A stretch of DNA of 64,000 nucleotides, taken from positions 11,848 through 75,847 of the forward strand of contig JAAVCX010000007.1 in the NCBI GenBank assembly GCA_014802105.1, in the 5' to 3' direction. Made by a program: the position numbers and the translations under genes. The notes under the pieces are model-generated. The model had not been told where the DNA came from. It made no database searches and saw nothing but the letters and a program-made list of their open reading frames with translations. Positions within the stretch are counted from its first letter, which is position 1. Every line of letters begins with the position of its first letter. Origin of the DNA: Bacteroides sp. GTDB taxonomy: Bacteria; Bacteroidota; Bacteroidia; Bacteroidales; Muribaculaceae. This document shows, piece after piece, positions 1 to 8,284 of the stretch.

Positions 1-66
1 GTTACATGGTTTTATAGGGATTTCGAAATGATTACGGAAATTCCGCAATATTTCCGCACTGAAATT

Positions 67-98
67 TTTGCTTTTTGCGACAATTGGATATATTTTTG
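67..98 (+). promoter_or_regulatory. Bacteroidetes sigma-ABfr-type promoter for the beta-propeller lipoprotein
   Basis: A TTTG (-33 element) at 67-70 is followed after 20 nt by TATTTTTG (91-98), which fits the Bacteroidetes -7 consensus TAnnTTTG. The first downstream gene begins about 75 nt later, leaving a modest 5' leader. The rest of bases 1-175 is AT-rich with no gene visible. Confidence 0.55.
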
Positions 99-175
99 TG
101 AATTAGATAAACTAACGGAGATTCAGATTTATAGCACTTTATAGCACCAAAATGTAATTTTATTCTTAAAGAAAA

Positions 176-1324
176 ATGCCGAAGAGTTTCGTTCGAATTG
201 CATATATTATTGTCTGGTCGCTCGTTTTAGTCAGTTGTAGTTCTGTAGCTACAGTGAGTGACTGTACTAATATTATTCTGAAAAAATCAGATAAATTGGG
301 GAAACTCGATCTATCCGATTTATCGGATACCTATACGGTATTTAAGCCTGAGACAACAGATGAATCTATAATTTCAAATATCTTACGGATTTGGCGCTAT
401 AAATCCTGTGTGTATGTTCTGGATAATAGAAATCAGATTTTGGTCTTTGATGAATCGGGGAAATATCTTTGGAAGCTCAACAATCGCGGAACCGGCCCGG
501 GTGAATACACTCATCTGATGGACTTTGCCATCGATCAAAAGCACGATAATATATTGCTGCTGGATTATGGTAGAATAATACGGTATGATCTCACAGGCAA
601 ATATTTAGATTTCATTAAGTCGGGCGACGGTGTTGAAATATCCACCGACGGACGGTATGCCTATATGAAGTGTTTCGACGAGGAGAATGGTAAAGCTAAC
701 CGATACTCGCTTAAAATCATTGATCTGGACACTTCAACGGTTACTGATGCTCTCCCGGTGACAGATGATTGGGCACCATCGTGTTCCCCGGGTTTTCAGA
801 CACTGACATTTTCAGATGGCAGAGTTTTATTCTCTCGGAAATTTGACAGTAGAATATATTTCCTATATGATAAGAATGCGAGCGCAACCTATGATATAGA
901 CTGGAGTACATATACTTTCCAAAATATCTCAGGTGAGAAATATGATTGTTCCGAGTTCTTTAGACTATGCAGAGAGAATGAATTTATCTACTCCATGGGA
1001 GATATGATATTGTCACACTCGCTATGTTTATTCAAGACTAATCTCAATTTGTATGGACTGATTTATAGAGCCGATGACACTATAAAATTAGCAAATAATC
1101 TCACAGATACACGGCTGTTTCCAAAGAGCTCTCCTCCCTTCAAGTCTATATCTGTGAACGGAGATACCCCGGAGATTGCGATAGTCTTTAACTCTGTAAA
1201 TTCTAATTTTTTCGCTACTCGATGTGTCGATCCGAAAATCGCATCAGTATTGAGCGGAATGAGAGATGAGGACAATCCTCTATTGCTACTGTATACACTC
1301 AAAAATGATGTGAAAAAGTTGTAA
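176..1324 (+). CDS. 6-bladed beta-propeller lipoprotein
   Basis: A 382-residue predicted lipoprotein. A hydrophobic signal segment ends in the lipobox LVSC around residue 21, so the mature protein is probably lipid-anchored in the envelope. The mature part resembles the Bacteroidales '6-bladed beta-propeller' family: repeated short strands such as VYVLDNRNQILVFDESGKYL and the family-typical GTGPGEY turn near residue 105. These proteins are common and mostly unassigned; roles in ligand binding at the surface are proposed, not proven. It stands alone behind its own promoter, faces the convergent cyclo-ligase gene, and is more AT-rich than the genes to its right. Function beyond the fold is unknown. 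Confidence 0.75.
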   Translation: MPKSFVRIAYIIVWSLVLVSCSSVATVSDCTNIILKKSDKLGKLDLSDLSDTYTVFKPETTDESIISNILRIWRYKSCVYVLDNRNQILVFDESGKYLWKLNNRGTGPGEYTHLMDFAIDQKHDNILLLDYGRIIRYDLTGKYLDFIKSGDGVEISTDGRYAYMKCFDEENGKANRYSLKIIDLDTSTVTDALPVTDDWAPSCSPGFQTLTFSDGRVLFSRKFDSRIYFLYDKNASATYDIDWSTYTFQNISGEKYDCSEFFRLCRENEFIYSMGDMILSHSLCLFKTNLNLYGLIYRADDTIKLANNLTDTRLFPKSSPPFKSISVNGDTPEIAIVFNSVNSNFFATRCVDPKIASVLSGMRDEDNPLLLLYTLKNDVKKL

Positions 1325-1377
1325 ATAACTGCGCTTTAACACGACACATCCACATGTGGGGCACTGTATCTCAGTGT

Positions 1378-1932
1378 TTACCGGCGGCGTATGATGATGC
1401 GGTGAGACTCGGTGATCACCACATCCATCGGCACGTCGTGGGGATCGGCCTCGATCCCCTCCTCGATGAGCTGAAAGTCATAGCCCACGCCGATGCGTGT
1501 GGCTGAGGAGCGGGCGAGCAGGCGGTCGTAGTAGCCTTTGCCTCGGCCGACGCGGTTGCCCTGACGGTCGTAGGCCACAGCCGGCACCACGATTAGTTCG
1601 ATCTCATCGATGTCGGTAGTGTCATTGCCGGTGGGCTCCTCGATGTGGAACGATCCCAGTGCGAGGCGGCTCTCGTCGTAGGGGAGTATCTCGAGGTTCA
1701 GACCGTTGACGCGCGGCAGGTAGAAATGCTTGCGTGAGCTCCAGCGGTCTATGAACGAATGGGTCGAAAGCTCGTCGGGCAGTGAATGATACATCAGTAT
1801 GCGGTCGGCAAGCATGAAGGCGGCTGTCTGCTCAAGGGCTTCAAACACTTTGCCGGCGGCACGGGACTTATCACTGTCGTCGAGGAGAGCCTTGTGGGCT
1901 TTCACGCGGCGGCGTATATCGTCTTTTTTCAT
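1378..1932 (-). CDS. 5-formyltetrahydrofolate cyclo-ligase
   Basis: 184 residues, normal for the family. The enzyme converts 5-formyl-THF plus ATP to 5,10-methenyl-THF in the cytoplasm and so recycles an inhibitory folate. The C-terminal signature GRGKGYYDRLL (about residues 128-138) is the nucleotide/folate-binding motif of the family, and an early Arg/Lys-rich helix is also typical. It is the last gene of a minus-strand group with an S41 protease and a dCMP deaminase upstream; the 42-nt gap suggests co-transcription. Coupling to nucleotide metabolism through the deaminase is plausible but may only be operon convenience. Confidence 0.9.
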   Translation of the reverse strand: MKKDDIRRRVKAHKALLDDSDKSRAAGKVFEALEQTAAFMLADRILMYHSLPDELSTHSFIDRWSSRKHFYLPRVNGLNLEILPYDESRLALGSFHIEEPTGNDTTDIDEIELIVVPAVAYDRQGNRVGRGKGYYDRLLARSSATRIGVGYDFQLIEEGIEADPHDVPMDVVITESHRIIIRRR

Positions 1933-1974
1933 GAGGTGGAGAGTTTAGGTTGTGAGAGGCCGGTGGTCTCGGTT

Positions 1975-3603
1975 TTATTCGTTATTGTTAATAGGGAAAG
2001 CTGCCCGTCCCTCGCGCAGAGCGTTGAGGGCGGCATCGACAGTGGGATCGGTGAGGTTCCACACTTCGTAGTAGCCCTGCACTCCGTGGATGTTGCGTGC
2101 TATCAGTGCCTTCAGTTGATTAACAAGCAAGTCACGTGAAAGGTTTATATAGTACCAGCGAGGAGTGATGCCCCCCTCGTTACGAGTATATGCCACAAAT
2201 TCCGAGAGTAGAGTGTCGTCGTCGGGCAGGTAATTGTCGACAAGGTCGATGCCGTCGGAGCTGGCCGAAAGTTGGTCGCGGTTACGGTCGGTGTAGTCAA
2301 ACGTAAATTTCTGTATGAGACCTGCGTTAACTACATTTATATACCATGATGTTATACCCGACGAGTCGTTGGGTACAAAGAGGTCGGGGGTAATGCCGCC
2401 GCCGCCATAGACAGTGCGCCCGTGAACGGTCTCGTAGGCCAGGGATTTGTCCTGATGGATCGAGTCGGCGCTGTAAAGTTCACCGTGTTCGTAGCGGTTG
2501 AGCAGTTCGCGTTCATAGTCTACGCCGGGAGCGTAGGTTTTCTGTATGCACCTGCCCGAGGGGGTGTAATAGCGCGCGATGGTGAGCCTCAGAGCCGAGG
2601 AGTCGGGGAGTTGGAACTGGTTCTGCACGAGTCCTTTGCCAAATGACCGGCGTCCTACTATGAGGCCGCGGTCATTGTCCTGGAGCGCGCCTGCAAAAAT
2701 CTCGCTGGCCGAGGCCGAGATCTCGTCGATGAGCACCACTACCTGGGCATCCTTCAGGGATCCTGAGCCATCGGCCACGGTGAGACCTCCGCGCTTGGTG
2801 TGCTCGCCTTTCATCGACACTATGGGGCTTCCGGCCGGCAGAAACTCGTTGGCCATGAGCACGGCATGATCCATGAAGCCTCCGGTGTTACCGCGCAGGT
2901 CTATGATAAATCGTTTGGCTCCCTGAGCCTTGAGGGTTATCATGTTGGTGAGGAACTCACTGAAGGTCGTGGCTCCGAATTTGTTTATCTTAACCAGACC
3001 GGTATCGTCGTCGATGAAGTAGGCCGCGTCGATAGAGGTGACGGGGATGTCATCGCGAGTGACTTCAAAAGACAGCAGTTCGTCGGTGGTGTGGCGCTTG
3101 ACACCGAGATTTACAACCGTCCCTTTGGGGCCACGCAGATGTTTCATCACCTTTGAGTTGGGCCACTTCTGTCCGGCCACGATAGAGTCATCGATGGTGA
3201 CTATCCGGTCGCCTGGCAGCAGACCTGCACGCTCCGACGGGCCGCCCGAGATAATCTCGAGGATATTGATGGTGTCGCCCATCATGTTGAAAGATATACC
3301 GATGCCCGAGAAAGATCCTTCGAGCTCTTCGTTGACGCTCTGAAGATCTGATGCCGGGATATATACCGAGTGGGGGTCAAGTTGGCTGAGCAGAGAGGGG
3401 AGTGTGGCCTCGAGGATGCTGTCGGTATCTATCTCGTCGACATAATTGTCGGAGATCATGTCGAGAATGGTGTCGAGCTTGGTGCGCGAATCCCATCCTG
3501 CGCGTGAAGTGAGAACGGATTTTCCAATCCACATACCGGCTACGAGAGCCACGGCCAGAGCCAGGGGCATCCAGACAGCCGGAGATTTAAGACGTTTATT
3601 CAT
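1975..3603 (-). CDS. S41 family C-terminal processing peptidase
   Basis: 542 residues. An N-terminal membrane/signal segment (residues about 11-30) places the catalytic part in the periplasm. Then follow a PDZ domain (SGIGISFNMMGD... to about residue 165) and the S41 serine protease domain. The catalytic Ser lies in EISASASEIF and the Lys in RRSFGKGLVQNQ, the Ser-Lys dyad of Tsp/CtpA proteases. The C-terminal 150 residues are extra relative to minimal CtpA but common in Bacteroidetes members. Likely role: trimming or degradation of envelope proteins. Middle gene of the deaminase-protease-cyclo-ligase operon. Confidence 0.9.
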   Translation of the reverse strand: MNKRLKSPAVWMPLALAVALVAGMWIGKSVLTSRAGWDSRTKLDTILDMISDNYVDEIDTDSILEATLPSLLSQLDPHSVYIPASDLQSVNEELEGSFSGIGISFNMMGDTINILEIISGGPSERAGLLPGDRIVTIDDSIVAGQKWPNSKVMKHLRGPKGTVVNLGVKRHTTDELLSFEVTRDDIPVTSIDAAYFIDDDTGLVKINKFGATTFSEFLTNMITLKAQGAKRFIIDLRGNTGGFMDHAVLMANEFLPAGSPIVSMKGEHTKRGGLTVADGSGSLKDAQVVVLIDEISASASEIFAGALQDNDRGLIVGRRSFGKGLVQNQFQLPDSSALRLTIARYYTPSGRCIQKTYAPGVDYERELLNRYEHGELYSADSIHQDKSLAYETVHGRTVYGGGGITPDLFVPNDSSGITSWYINVVNAGLIQKFTFDYTDRNRDQLSASSDGIDLVDNYLPDDDTLLSEFVAYTRNEGGITPRWYYINLSRDLLVNQLKALIARNIHGVQGYYEVWNLTDPTVDAALNALREGRAAFPINNNE

Positions 3604-3633
3604 TTATCAACCTGAATCAAAGGTAATAGGAGA

Positions 3634-4065
3634 TCAGTCGTTTTCTTCGAGTTGAGATACTTCCACTCCGGCGCGACGCAACAGATCGATACCGTCGGTG
3701 ATGCGGTAGAGATCGCTGAACACTACGCGGGTGATGCCGGCCTGGATAATGAGCTTCGCACAGTCGAGACACGGCGAAGCGGTGATGTAAAGGGTGGCTC
3801 CCTGGCTGGAGTTGCCCGAGCGGGCTACTTTGGTTATCGCATTGGCTTCGGCGTGGAGCACGTATGGTTTGGTGACGCCCGCCTCATCCTCGCAGACATT
3901 CTCAAATCCGGCCGGAGTGCCGTTATATCCGTCTGAAATGATTGTGCGCTCCTTGACCATCAGGGCCCCGACCTTGCGACGGTCGCAATAGGAATTTTCG
4001 GCCCAGATCCTTGCCATGCGCAGATAGCGGCGGTCGAGAAGCTCGCGTTTTCCTGTTGAATCCAT
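3634..4065 (-). CDS. Deoxycytidylate (dCMP) deaminase family protein
   Basis: 143 residues, the size of bacterial dCMP/ComEB-type deaminases. The zinc-binding, proton-shuttling motif HAEANAI (about residue 72) and PCLDCAKLI (about residue 98) give the His and two Cys ligands and the catalytic Glu. The enzyme would convert dCMP to dUMP, feeding thymidylate synthesis. It opens the minus-strand operon and has a strong promoter 20-50 nt upstream. Substrate (free dCMP rather than another cytidine compound) is inferred from family similarity. Confidence 0.88.
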   Translation of the reverse strand: MDSTGKRELLDRRYLRMARIWAENSYCDRRKVGALMVKERTIISDGYNGTPAGFENVCEDEAGVTKPYVLHAEANAITKVARSGNSSQGATLYITASPCLDCAKLIIQAGITRVVFSDLYRITDGIDLLRRAGVEVSQLEEND

Positions 4066-4087
4066 AGTGTGTTTTAATTTTCCGCCG

Positions 4088-4118
4088 CAAAGGTAGCTAT
4101 TTATTTGTGTGTGTCAAA
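4088..4118 (-). promoter_or_regulatory. Promoter of the dCMP deaminase operon
   Basis: On the minus strand TTTG (4115-4118) is followed after 19 nt by TACCTTTG (4088-4095), a perfect TAnnTTTG -7 element with ideal spacing. The ATG at 4065 lies about 23 nt downstream. Confidence 0.7.
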
Positions 4119-4170
4119 ACGCTATCTGTCAAAAATAAGGTGTCAGAGGGTGAATAAGCGATTATTTTAT

Positions 4171-4178
4171 TATCTTTG
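4171..4178 (+). promoter_or_regulatory. Probable -7 element for the GH28 gene
   Basis: TATCTTTG matches the Bacteroidetes -7 consensus, 67 nt before the GH28 ATG. I see no good TTTG at the expected -33 position, so the promoter may be activator-dependent or the match fortuitous. Confidence 0.4.
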
Positions 4179-4244
4179 CAGTCAGAAGAGTGGATTGCCG
4201 ATCTCTTCGCCTATGTCTAAATCTTTAAAATCAACGTATCAGCT

Positions 4245-5582
4245 ATGAGTTTATTCCATAAATTATCGGCCCTGGCACTGACGGCGATGTGTGCTTTGGG
4301 TGCTGACGCCGAGTTCAAGACTTTTCCCGACGGACAACCTGTCGACAAGTGGTTTAACGATACTGCCGTGAAGTCTCTCAGCGAGCAGGGACGACAGTAT
4401 GACATCACTGCTCACGGTGTGGTGAAGGGCGACACTGCTCTGATACAGACCGAGGCTATACAGAAGGTAATCGATCTCGCCGCCTCTCAGGGTGGAGGTG
4501 TGGTGGTGATCCCCGAGGGTACGTATCTCACGGGTTCGCTGTTCTTCCGTCCGGGCGTAAATCTCCATCTTGTCAAGGGGGCGCGACTCAAGGGCAGCGA
4601 CGCGATCACTCACTATCAGATCATCAAGACCCGTCTCGAGGGCCAGACTCTCGACTATTTCGCGGCTCTGGTCAATGCCATAGGTTGTGACGGCTTCACC
4701 ATCACCGGCGAGGGCACGATCGATGGTAACGGTCACCGTTTCTATGATGAGTTCTGGCTTCGCCGCAAGGTCAACCGCAAGTGTACCAATCTCGAGGCCC
4801 TGAGGCCCCGCATGCTTTATGTGGCCGACTCCAAGAATGTGACGGTAAGCGGTATCACTATGAAAAATTCGGGTTTCTGGACCAACCATATTTATCGTTG
4901 CGAGAGAGTGAAATATGTTGGTGTCACGATGCTTGCTCCGACCGAGGGTTATCCCAAGGGGCCCTCGACCGATGCTCTTGACCTTGATGTGTGTCGCGAT
5001 GTGCTCGTGAGCGGTTGCTACATGAGTGTCAATGATGATGCAGTGTGCCTCAAGGGTGGCAAAGGAACCTGGGTTGACACTATCGCCGGAAACGGCCCTG
5101 TGAGCAATGTGATTATCGACCGCTGTCATTTCCGCAACACCAATGCCGGAGTCACTTTCGGCTCGGAAGCCTGGGACTGCTCCAACGTGATACTCAACGA
5201 CTGCACTTTTGACAATCCCCATCATGTATTGCTCTTCAAGATGCGTCCCGATACTCCGCAGCGCTATCGTAATGTGTTGGTCTCGGGTGTCAAGGGCACA
5301 GTCAGATCGGCCGTGGAGGTTCAGCCCTGGCGACAGTTTTTCAACAAGACCGAGCGTGATCCGATGCCCGAGTCATCGGTCAGCAACGTGACATGTCGCG
5401 ACATGGATGTCACATGCAGCAAGGCATTCTTCTCCAAGGGTAAACTCGACGGGGCTTATAAACTGTCCGATTTCACTTTTGAGGATATTAAGGCAGTGGA
5501 GCCCGACGGAGTGGGTTTTGACACGACAGGTATCACCGACTGTGTGGTGAAAAATGTTGTGATCAACGGTGTAAAATATTGA
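4245..5582 (+). CDS. Glycoside hydrolase family 28 (polygalacturonase-like)
   Basis: 445 residues with an N-terminal signal peptide (about residues 1-22, ending around GADA), so exported. The right-handed beta-helix of GH28 is evident from [12 protein letters not shown] and the later strings of short strands. Catalytic-site equivalents: STDALDLD (the NTD motif), [11 protein letters not shown] (the DD motif) and FKMRP (in place of RIK), with GSE in place of GHG as in some exo-acting members. Likely cleaves galacturonide or rhamnogalacturonan linkages from plant pectin. Its stop codon lies 2 nt before the lptB ATG, so the two are probably one transcript despite unrelated roles. Confidence 0.85.
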   Translation: MSLFHKLSALALTAMCALGADAEFKTFPDGQPVDKWFNDTAVKSLSEQGRQYDITAHGVVKGDTALIQTEAIQKVIDLAASQGGGVVVIPEGTYLTGSLFFRPGVNLHLVKGARLKGSDAITHYQIIKTRLEGQTLDYFAALVNAIGCDGFTITGEGTIDGNGHRFYDEFWLRRKVNRKCTNLEALRPRMLYVADSKNVTVSGITMKNSGFWTNHIYRCERVKYVGVTMLAPTEGYPKGPSTDALDLDVCRDVLVSGCYMSVNDDAVCLKGGKGTWVDTIAGNGPVSNVIIDRCHFRNTNAGVTFGSEAWDCSNVILNDCTFDNPHHVLLFKMRPDTPQRYRNVLVSGVKGTVRSAVEVQPWRQFFNKTERDPMPESSVSNVTCRDMDVTCSKAFFSKGKLDGAYKLSDFTFEDIKAVEPDGVGFDTTGITDCVVKNVVINGVKY

Positions 5583-5584
5583 AT

Positions 5585-6445
5585 ATGAGTAGCGAGGAAG
5601 CAATCTCAAGCCAAGAGGAGCAGTTTCTCGACCGAGAGCTTGACAGAGCTGAGGCCGAGCGCACTGATGTGCCTCACGGTACACCGGGCCACATGGTGCT
5701 TCGCACAGATAACCTTGTCAAGAAATATGGCAAGCGAACTGTGGCCAATCATGTCTCCATCAACGTCACTCAGGGAGAGATAGTGGGTCTGCTCGGCCCT
5801 AACGGAGCCGGCAAGACTACCACATTCTATATGACTGTCGGACTGATCACACCTAATGAAGGCCGCATATTTCTTAACGATAAGGATATTACGAAATATC
5901 CCGTGTATAAGCGTGCTCAGAACGGCATAGGGTATCTCGCCCAGGAAGCCAGCGTGTTTCGCAAGCTTACAGTCGAGGATAATATACGCGCCGTGTTGCA
6001 GATGACCAACACCTCGCCTCAGTATCAGAAGGAGAAGCTCGAGAGTCTCATCAAGGAGTTCAGTCTGGAGAAGGTGCGCCATAATCTGGGCGATCGTCTC
6101 TCGGGTGGCGAGCGCCGACGCACGGAGATAGCGCGCTGCCTGGCGATCGATCCTAAATTCATCATGCTTGACGAGCCCTTTGCCGGCGTAGACCCTATTG
6201 CCGTAGAGGATATTCAATCGGTGGTCTATCATCTTAAAGAGCGTAATATCGGTATTCTGATCACCGACCATAACGCTCAGGAGACATTGCGTATCACTGA
6301 CCGTGCCTATCTGCTATTTGAGGGCAGAATACTCTTCCAAGGTACCTCGGAGGAGCTGGCCGAGAACCCGGTGGTGCGCGAGAAGTATCTCGGACGCGAT
6401 TTCATGTTCTATCGCAAGAAGTTTGAGGAGCCTGTCAGAGAGTAG
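5585..6445 (+). CDS. lptB: LPS export ABC transporter ATP-binding protein LptB
   Basis: 286 residues from the ATG at 5585; the ORF-track start two codons earlier is TTG. ABC ATPase motifs are clear: Walker [10 protein letters not shown], signature [10 protein letters not shown], Walker [13 protein letters not shown], then the switch His in [10 protein letters not shown]. The sequence matches LptB, which powers lipopolysaccharide transport with LptF/LptG. Compared with the usual length of about 240, there is an extra acidic N-terminal stretch of about 36 residues; an internal ATG at 5693 (MVLRTDNL) would give the standard length. Placed directly behind GH28 with no terminator between. Ends before a large hairpin. 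Confidence 0.92.
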   Translation: MSSEEAISSQEEQFLDRELDRAEAERTDVPHGTPGHMVLRTDNLVKKYGKRTVANHVSINVTQGEIVGLLGPNGAGKTTTFYMTVGLITPNEGRIFLNDKDITKYPVYKRAQNGIGYLAQEASVFRKLTVEDNIRAVLQMTNTSPQYQKEKLESLIKEFSLEKVRHNLGDRLSGGERRRTEIARCLAIDPKFIMLDEPFAGVDPIAVEDIQSVVYHLKERNIGILITDHNAQETLRITDRAYLLFEGRILFQGTSEELAENPVVREKYLGRDFMFYRKKFEEPVRE

Positions 6446-6467
6446 GTAATACACATATTAATATAAG

Positions 6468-6541
6468 CAGAGACGCACGTCCCGATGTCGGCCCCGCTAA
6501 GGATTGATCCTAAAGACGGGCACACGAGCCGTGCGTCTCTG
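6468..6541. terminator. Large hairpin between convergent genes (bidirectional terminator / palindromic repeat)
   Basis: Perfect 12-nt arms CAGAGACGCACG (6468-6479) and CGTGCGTCTCTG (6530-6541) enclose a 50-nt interior that itself has weaker pairing (cccg / cggg). It lies between lptB (+) and the HD gene (-), where a shared terminator is expected. It resembles hairpins at 36873 and 38807, so it may belong to a dispersed palindromic family. Confidence 0.55.
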
Positions 6542-6605
6542 TTTATATGTGAAGAGTCCGGATAACGTCAATCCGCGACAGATTTGAAACACCGATAAGC
6601 TGAGG

Positions 6606-7154
6606 CTATAACCCTTCTGTCCCAAATTCCATGTGAAGCTTCATGAAGCGGTCGAGTGTAGACTGAGAGATGCGCTCCATCGAGGCTATGACTCGGGGTA
6701 GAGTCTTGCGTTTCATGTCGCCGCTCTTGGAGTAGAATTTATCGGCGTAACACACGAGACGTTCAAGCAGTGTCTCAGGCATGTATGAGCCATGGGGGAG
6801 GGGAAGATGCTGAGAATCTATATCCTCGTCGGTGATCCCGGCCCCGGTGTGACGTTCGGCCACTCTCGCCCATCGCTCCGGGAGACCTGCCTGACGTATC
6901 ATTGACGCGCCGAGCAGGCCGTGGCGCAGATAGTGTTCCGAGCCGTGACAGTCGATGTCGGGAGCATCAGTGAGGCAGATGCCAATGTCGTGGAGCATTG
7001 CCGCCGCTCGTATATCTTCGGGATCAAGCGGAAGAGCTTTGAGTCGTGCTATCTCAAGGGCCAGGTCGCTGACGGCGTTGCAATGAGATAAATATATTAC
7101 CCGCCGGGCACTACCCGGCGGGTAATTAAGATCAATCAGTTGCTGATAGGTCAT
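6606..7154 (-). CDS. HD (HDIG) domain hydrolase, uncharacterised
   Basis: 182 residues. The HD-superfamily metal ligands are visible: a first His in LSHCNAVSD (about residue 24), the HD pair in AAMLHDIGI (about residue 54), and later His residues in ERHTGAGIT. The HDIG variant is typical of small phosphohydrolases acting on nucleotides or phosphate esters; the substrate is not known. The ATG overlaps the ilvE stop by 4 nt (ATGA), implying translational coupling. Codons 10-20 form a perfect 12-bp hairpin, reported separately. Confidence 0.75.
   Translation of the reverse strand: MTYQQLIDLNYPPGSARRVIYLSHCNAVSDLALEIARLKALPLDPEDIRAAAMLHDIGICLTDAPDIDCHGSEHYLRHGLLGASMIRQAGLPERWARVAERHTGAGITDEDIDSQHLPLPHGSYMPETLLERLVCYADKFYSKSGDMKRKTLPRVIASMERISQSTLDRFMKLHMEFGTEGL
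7097..7125 (-). promoter_or_regulatory. Perfect 12-bp hairpin inside the start of the HD gene
   Basis: TTACCCGCCGGG (7097-7108) pairs exactly with CCCGGCGGGTAA (7114-7125) around a 5-nt loop. It is within codons about 10-20 of the HD gene, about 26 nt after the ilvE stop, and is followed on the transcript by AU-rich sequence. It could act as an attenuator, RNA-stability element or weak terminator for ilvE. Confidence 0.5.
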
Positions 7155-8173
7155 TCAACGATTGTGTTCCAGTTGTGAGTGTCTTCCATCTCTCCGAGGC
7201 GTATGGCGTTGAGGGTTTCGTAGAGACGGGTGGTGATGGGGCCTGGCTGTCCGTCCTTGGAGACTATATATTTCTTGCCTGTGTCAAGGTCATCGATCTC
7301 ACCTACGGGCGAGGCTACGGCGGCGGTGCCTACAGCGGCGGCCTCATCGATATCTTCGAGTTCGTCAACCGTGATGTGACGGCGCTCTACCTTGATGCCC
7401 ATGTCTTCGGCAAGTTCCATGAGGGACTTGTTGGTGATGGAGGGGAGTATCGAGTCAGATGCCGGTGTGATATAGACTCCATCCTTGATAGCCATGAAGT
7501 TGGCCGGGCCACACTCGTCGAGATATTTTTTCTCCTTGGGGTCGAGATAGAGTACGGCCGAGTAGCCGAGCTCATGAGCGTGCTCGCCGGCAGTGAGGGA
7601 GGCAGCATAGTTGCCACCAACTTTCCATCGGCCGGTGCCGAGAGGGGCTACACGGTCATAGCTACGGGAGATGCAGATATTGGTAGGCTTGAAGCCGGTC
7701 TTGAAATAGGGCCCGACCGGAGTCACAAGTATCATGAAGAGGTATTCGGTGGCGGGTTTTACGCCTACCTGGGCCGAGATACCGAGCTCGATGGGACGGA
7801 TATAGAGTGATGCACCGGAACCGTAAGGGGGGACAAAACGCTCGTTGAGCTTGACGGCTTTGATGACCATTTCCCGGAACAGGTCTTCGGGAAGGGGCTC
7901 CATGAGGATACCCTTGGCCGATTCGCGCAGACGACGTGCGTTTTCTTCGAGGCGGAAGATACGTATCTTGCCGTCTTTGCCACGGAAAGCTTTGAGGCCT
8001 TCAAAGATTTCCTGTCCGTAGTGAAGACAGGTAGCGGCTATGTGGAGGTTGACCTCCTGGCTCTGAGTTGCTTCTATTTCACCCCATTTGCCGTCACGAT
8101 AATAGCAACGCACATTGTAATCGGTTGGGATATAGCCAAATGACAGATTGCTCCAGTCTAATTCCTTTTCCAT
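7151..8173 (-). CDS. ilvE: Branched-chain amino acid aminotransferase
   Basis: 340 residues, the length of class IV branched-chain aminotransferases of the eukaryotic/Bacteroidetes type. It interconverts Leu, Ile and Val with their 2-oxo acids using PLP and glutamate. The PLP-binding Lys lies in GRWKVGGNYAAS (about residue 183), followed by YLDPKEKKYLDECGPANF, the usual substrate-side motif. Start MEKELDW is typical for Bacteroidales orthologues. First gene of a two-gene operon with the HD protein, which overlaps its stop codon. Confidence 0.93.
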   Translation of the reverse strand: MEKELDWSNLSFGYIPTDYNVRCYYRDGKWGEIEATQSQEVNLHIAATCLHYGQEIFEGLKAFRGKDGKIRIFRLEENARRLRESAKGILMEPLPEDLFREMVIKAVKLNERFVPPYGSGASLYIRPIELGISAQVGVKPATEYLFMILVTPVGPYFKTGFKPTNICISRSYDRVAPLGTGRWKVGGNYAASLTAGEHAHELGYSAVLYLDPKEKKYLDECGPANFMAIKDGVYITPASDSILPSITNKSLMELAEDMGIKVERRHITVDELEDIDEAAAVGTAAVASPVGEIDDLDTGKKYIVSKDGQPGPITTRLYETLNAIRLGEMEDTHNWNTIVE

Positions 8174-8213
8174 AGTAGTTAAAGAGTTTATTCTACAGAG
8201 TTTTGTTTGACCA

Positions 8214-8221
8214 CAAATTTA
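8214..8221 (-). promoter_or_regulatory. Probable -7 element upstream of ilvE
   Basis: TAAATTTG on the minus strand, 40 nt before the ilvE ATG, fits TAnnTTTG. The nearest TTTG upstream is 23 nt away, longer than the usual 19-21, so the promoter is only partly supported. Confidence 0.45.
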
Positions 8222-8284
8222 CGAATTTTTTTCGCCTATACTGACAAATCGTCGTAAAAAGATGAAAAGAATTTCATAGTCGGT

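Noticed and set aside
4263-5225. 320-residue antisense ORF opposite GH28
   Set aside because: A long shadow frame caused by GC-rich codon usage; no signal, family motif or promoter.
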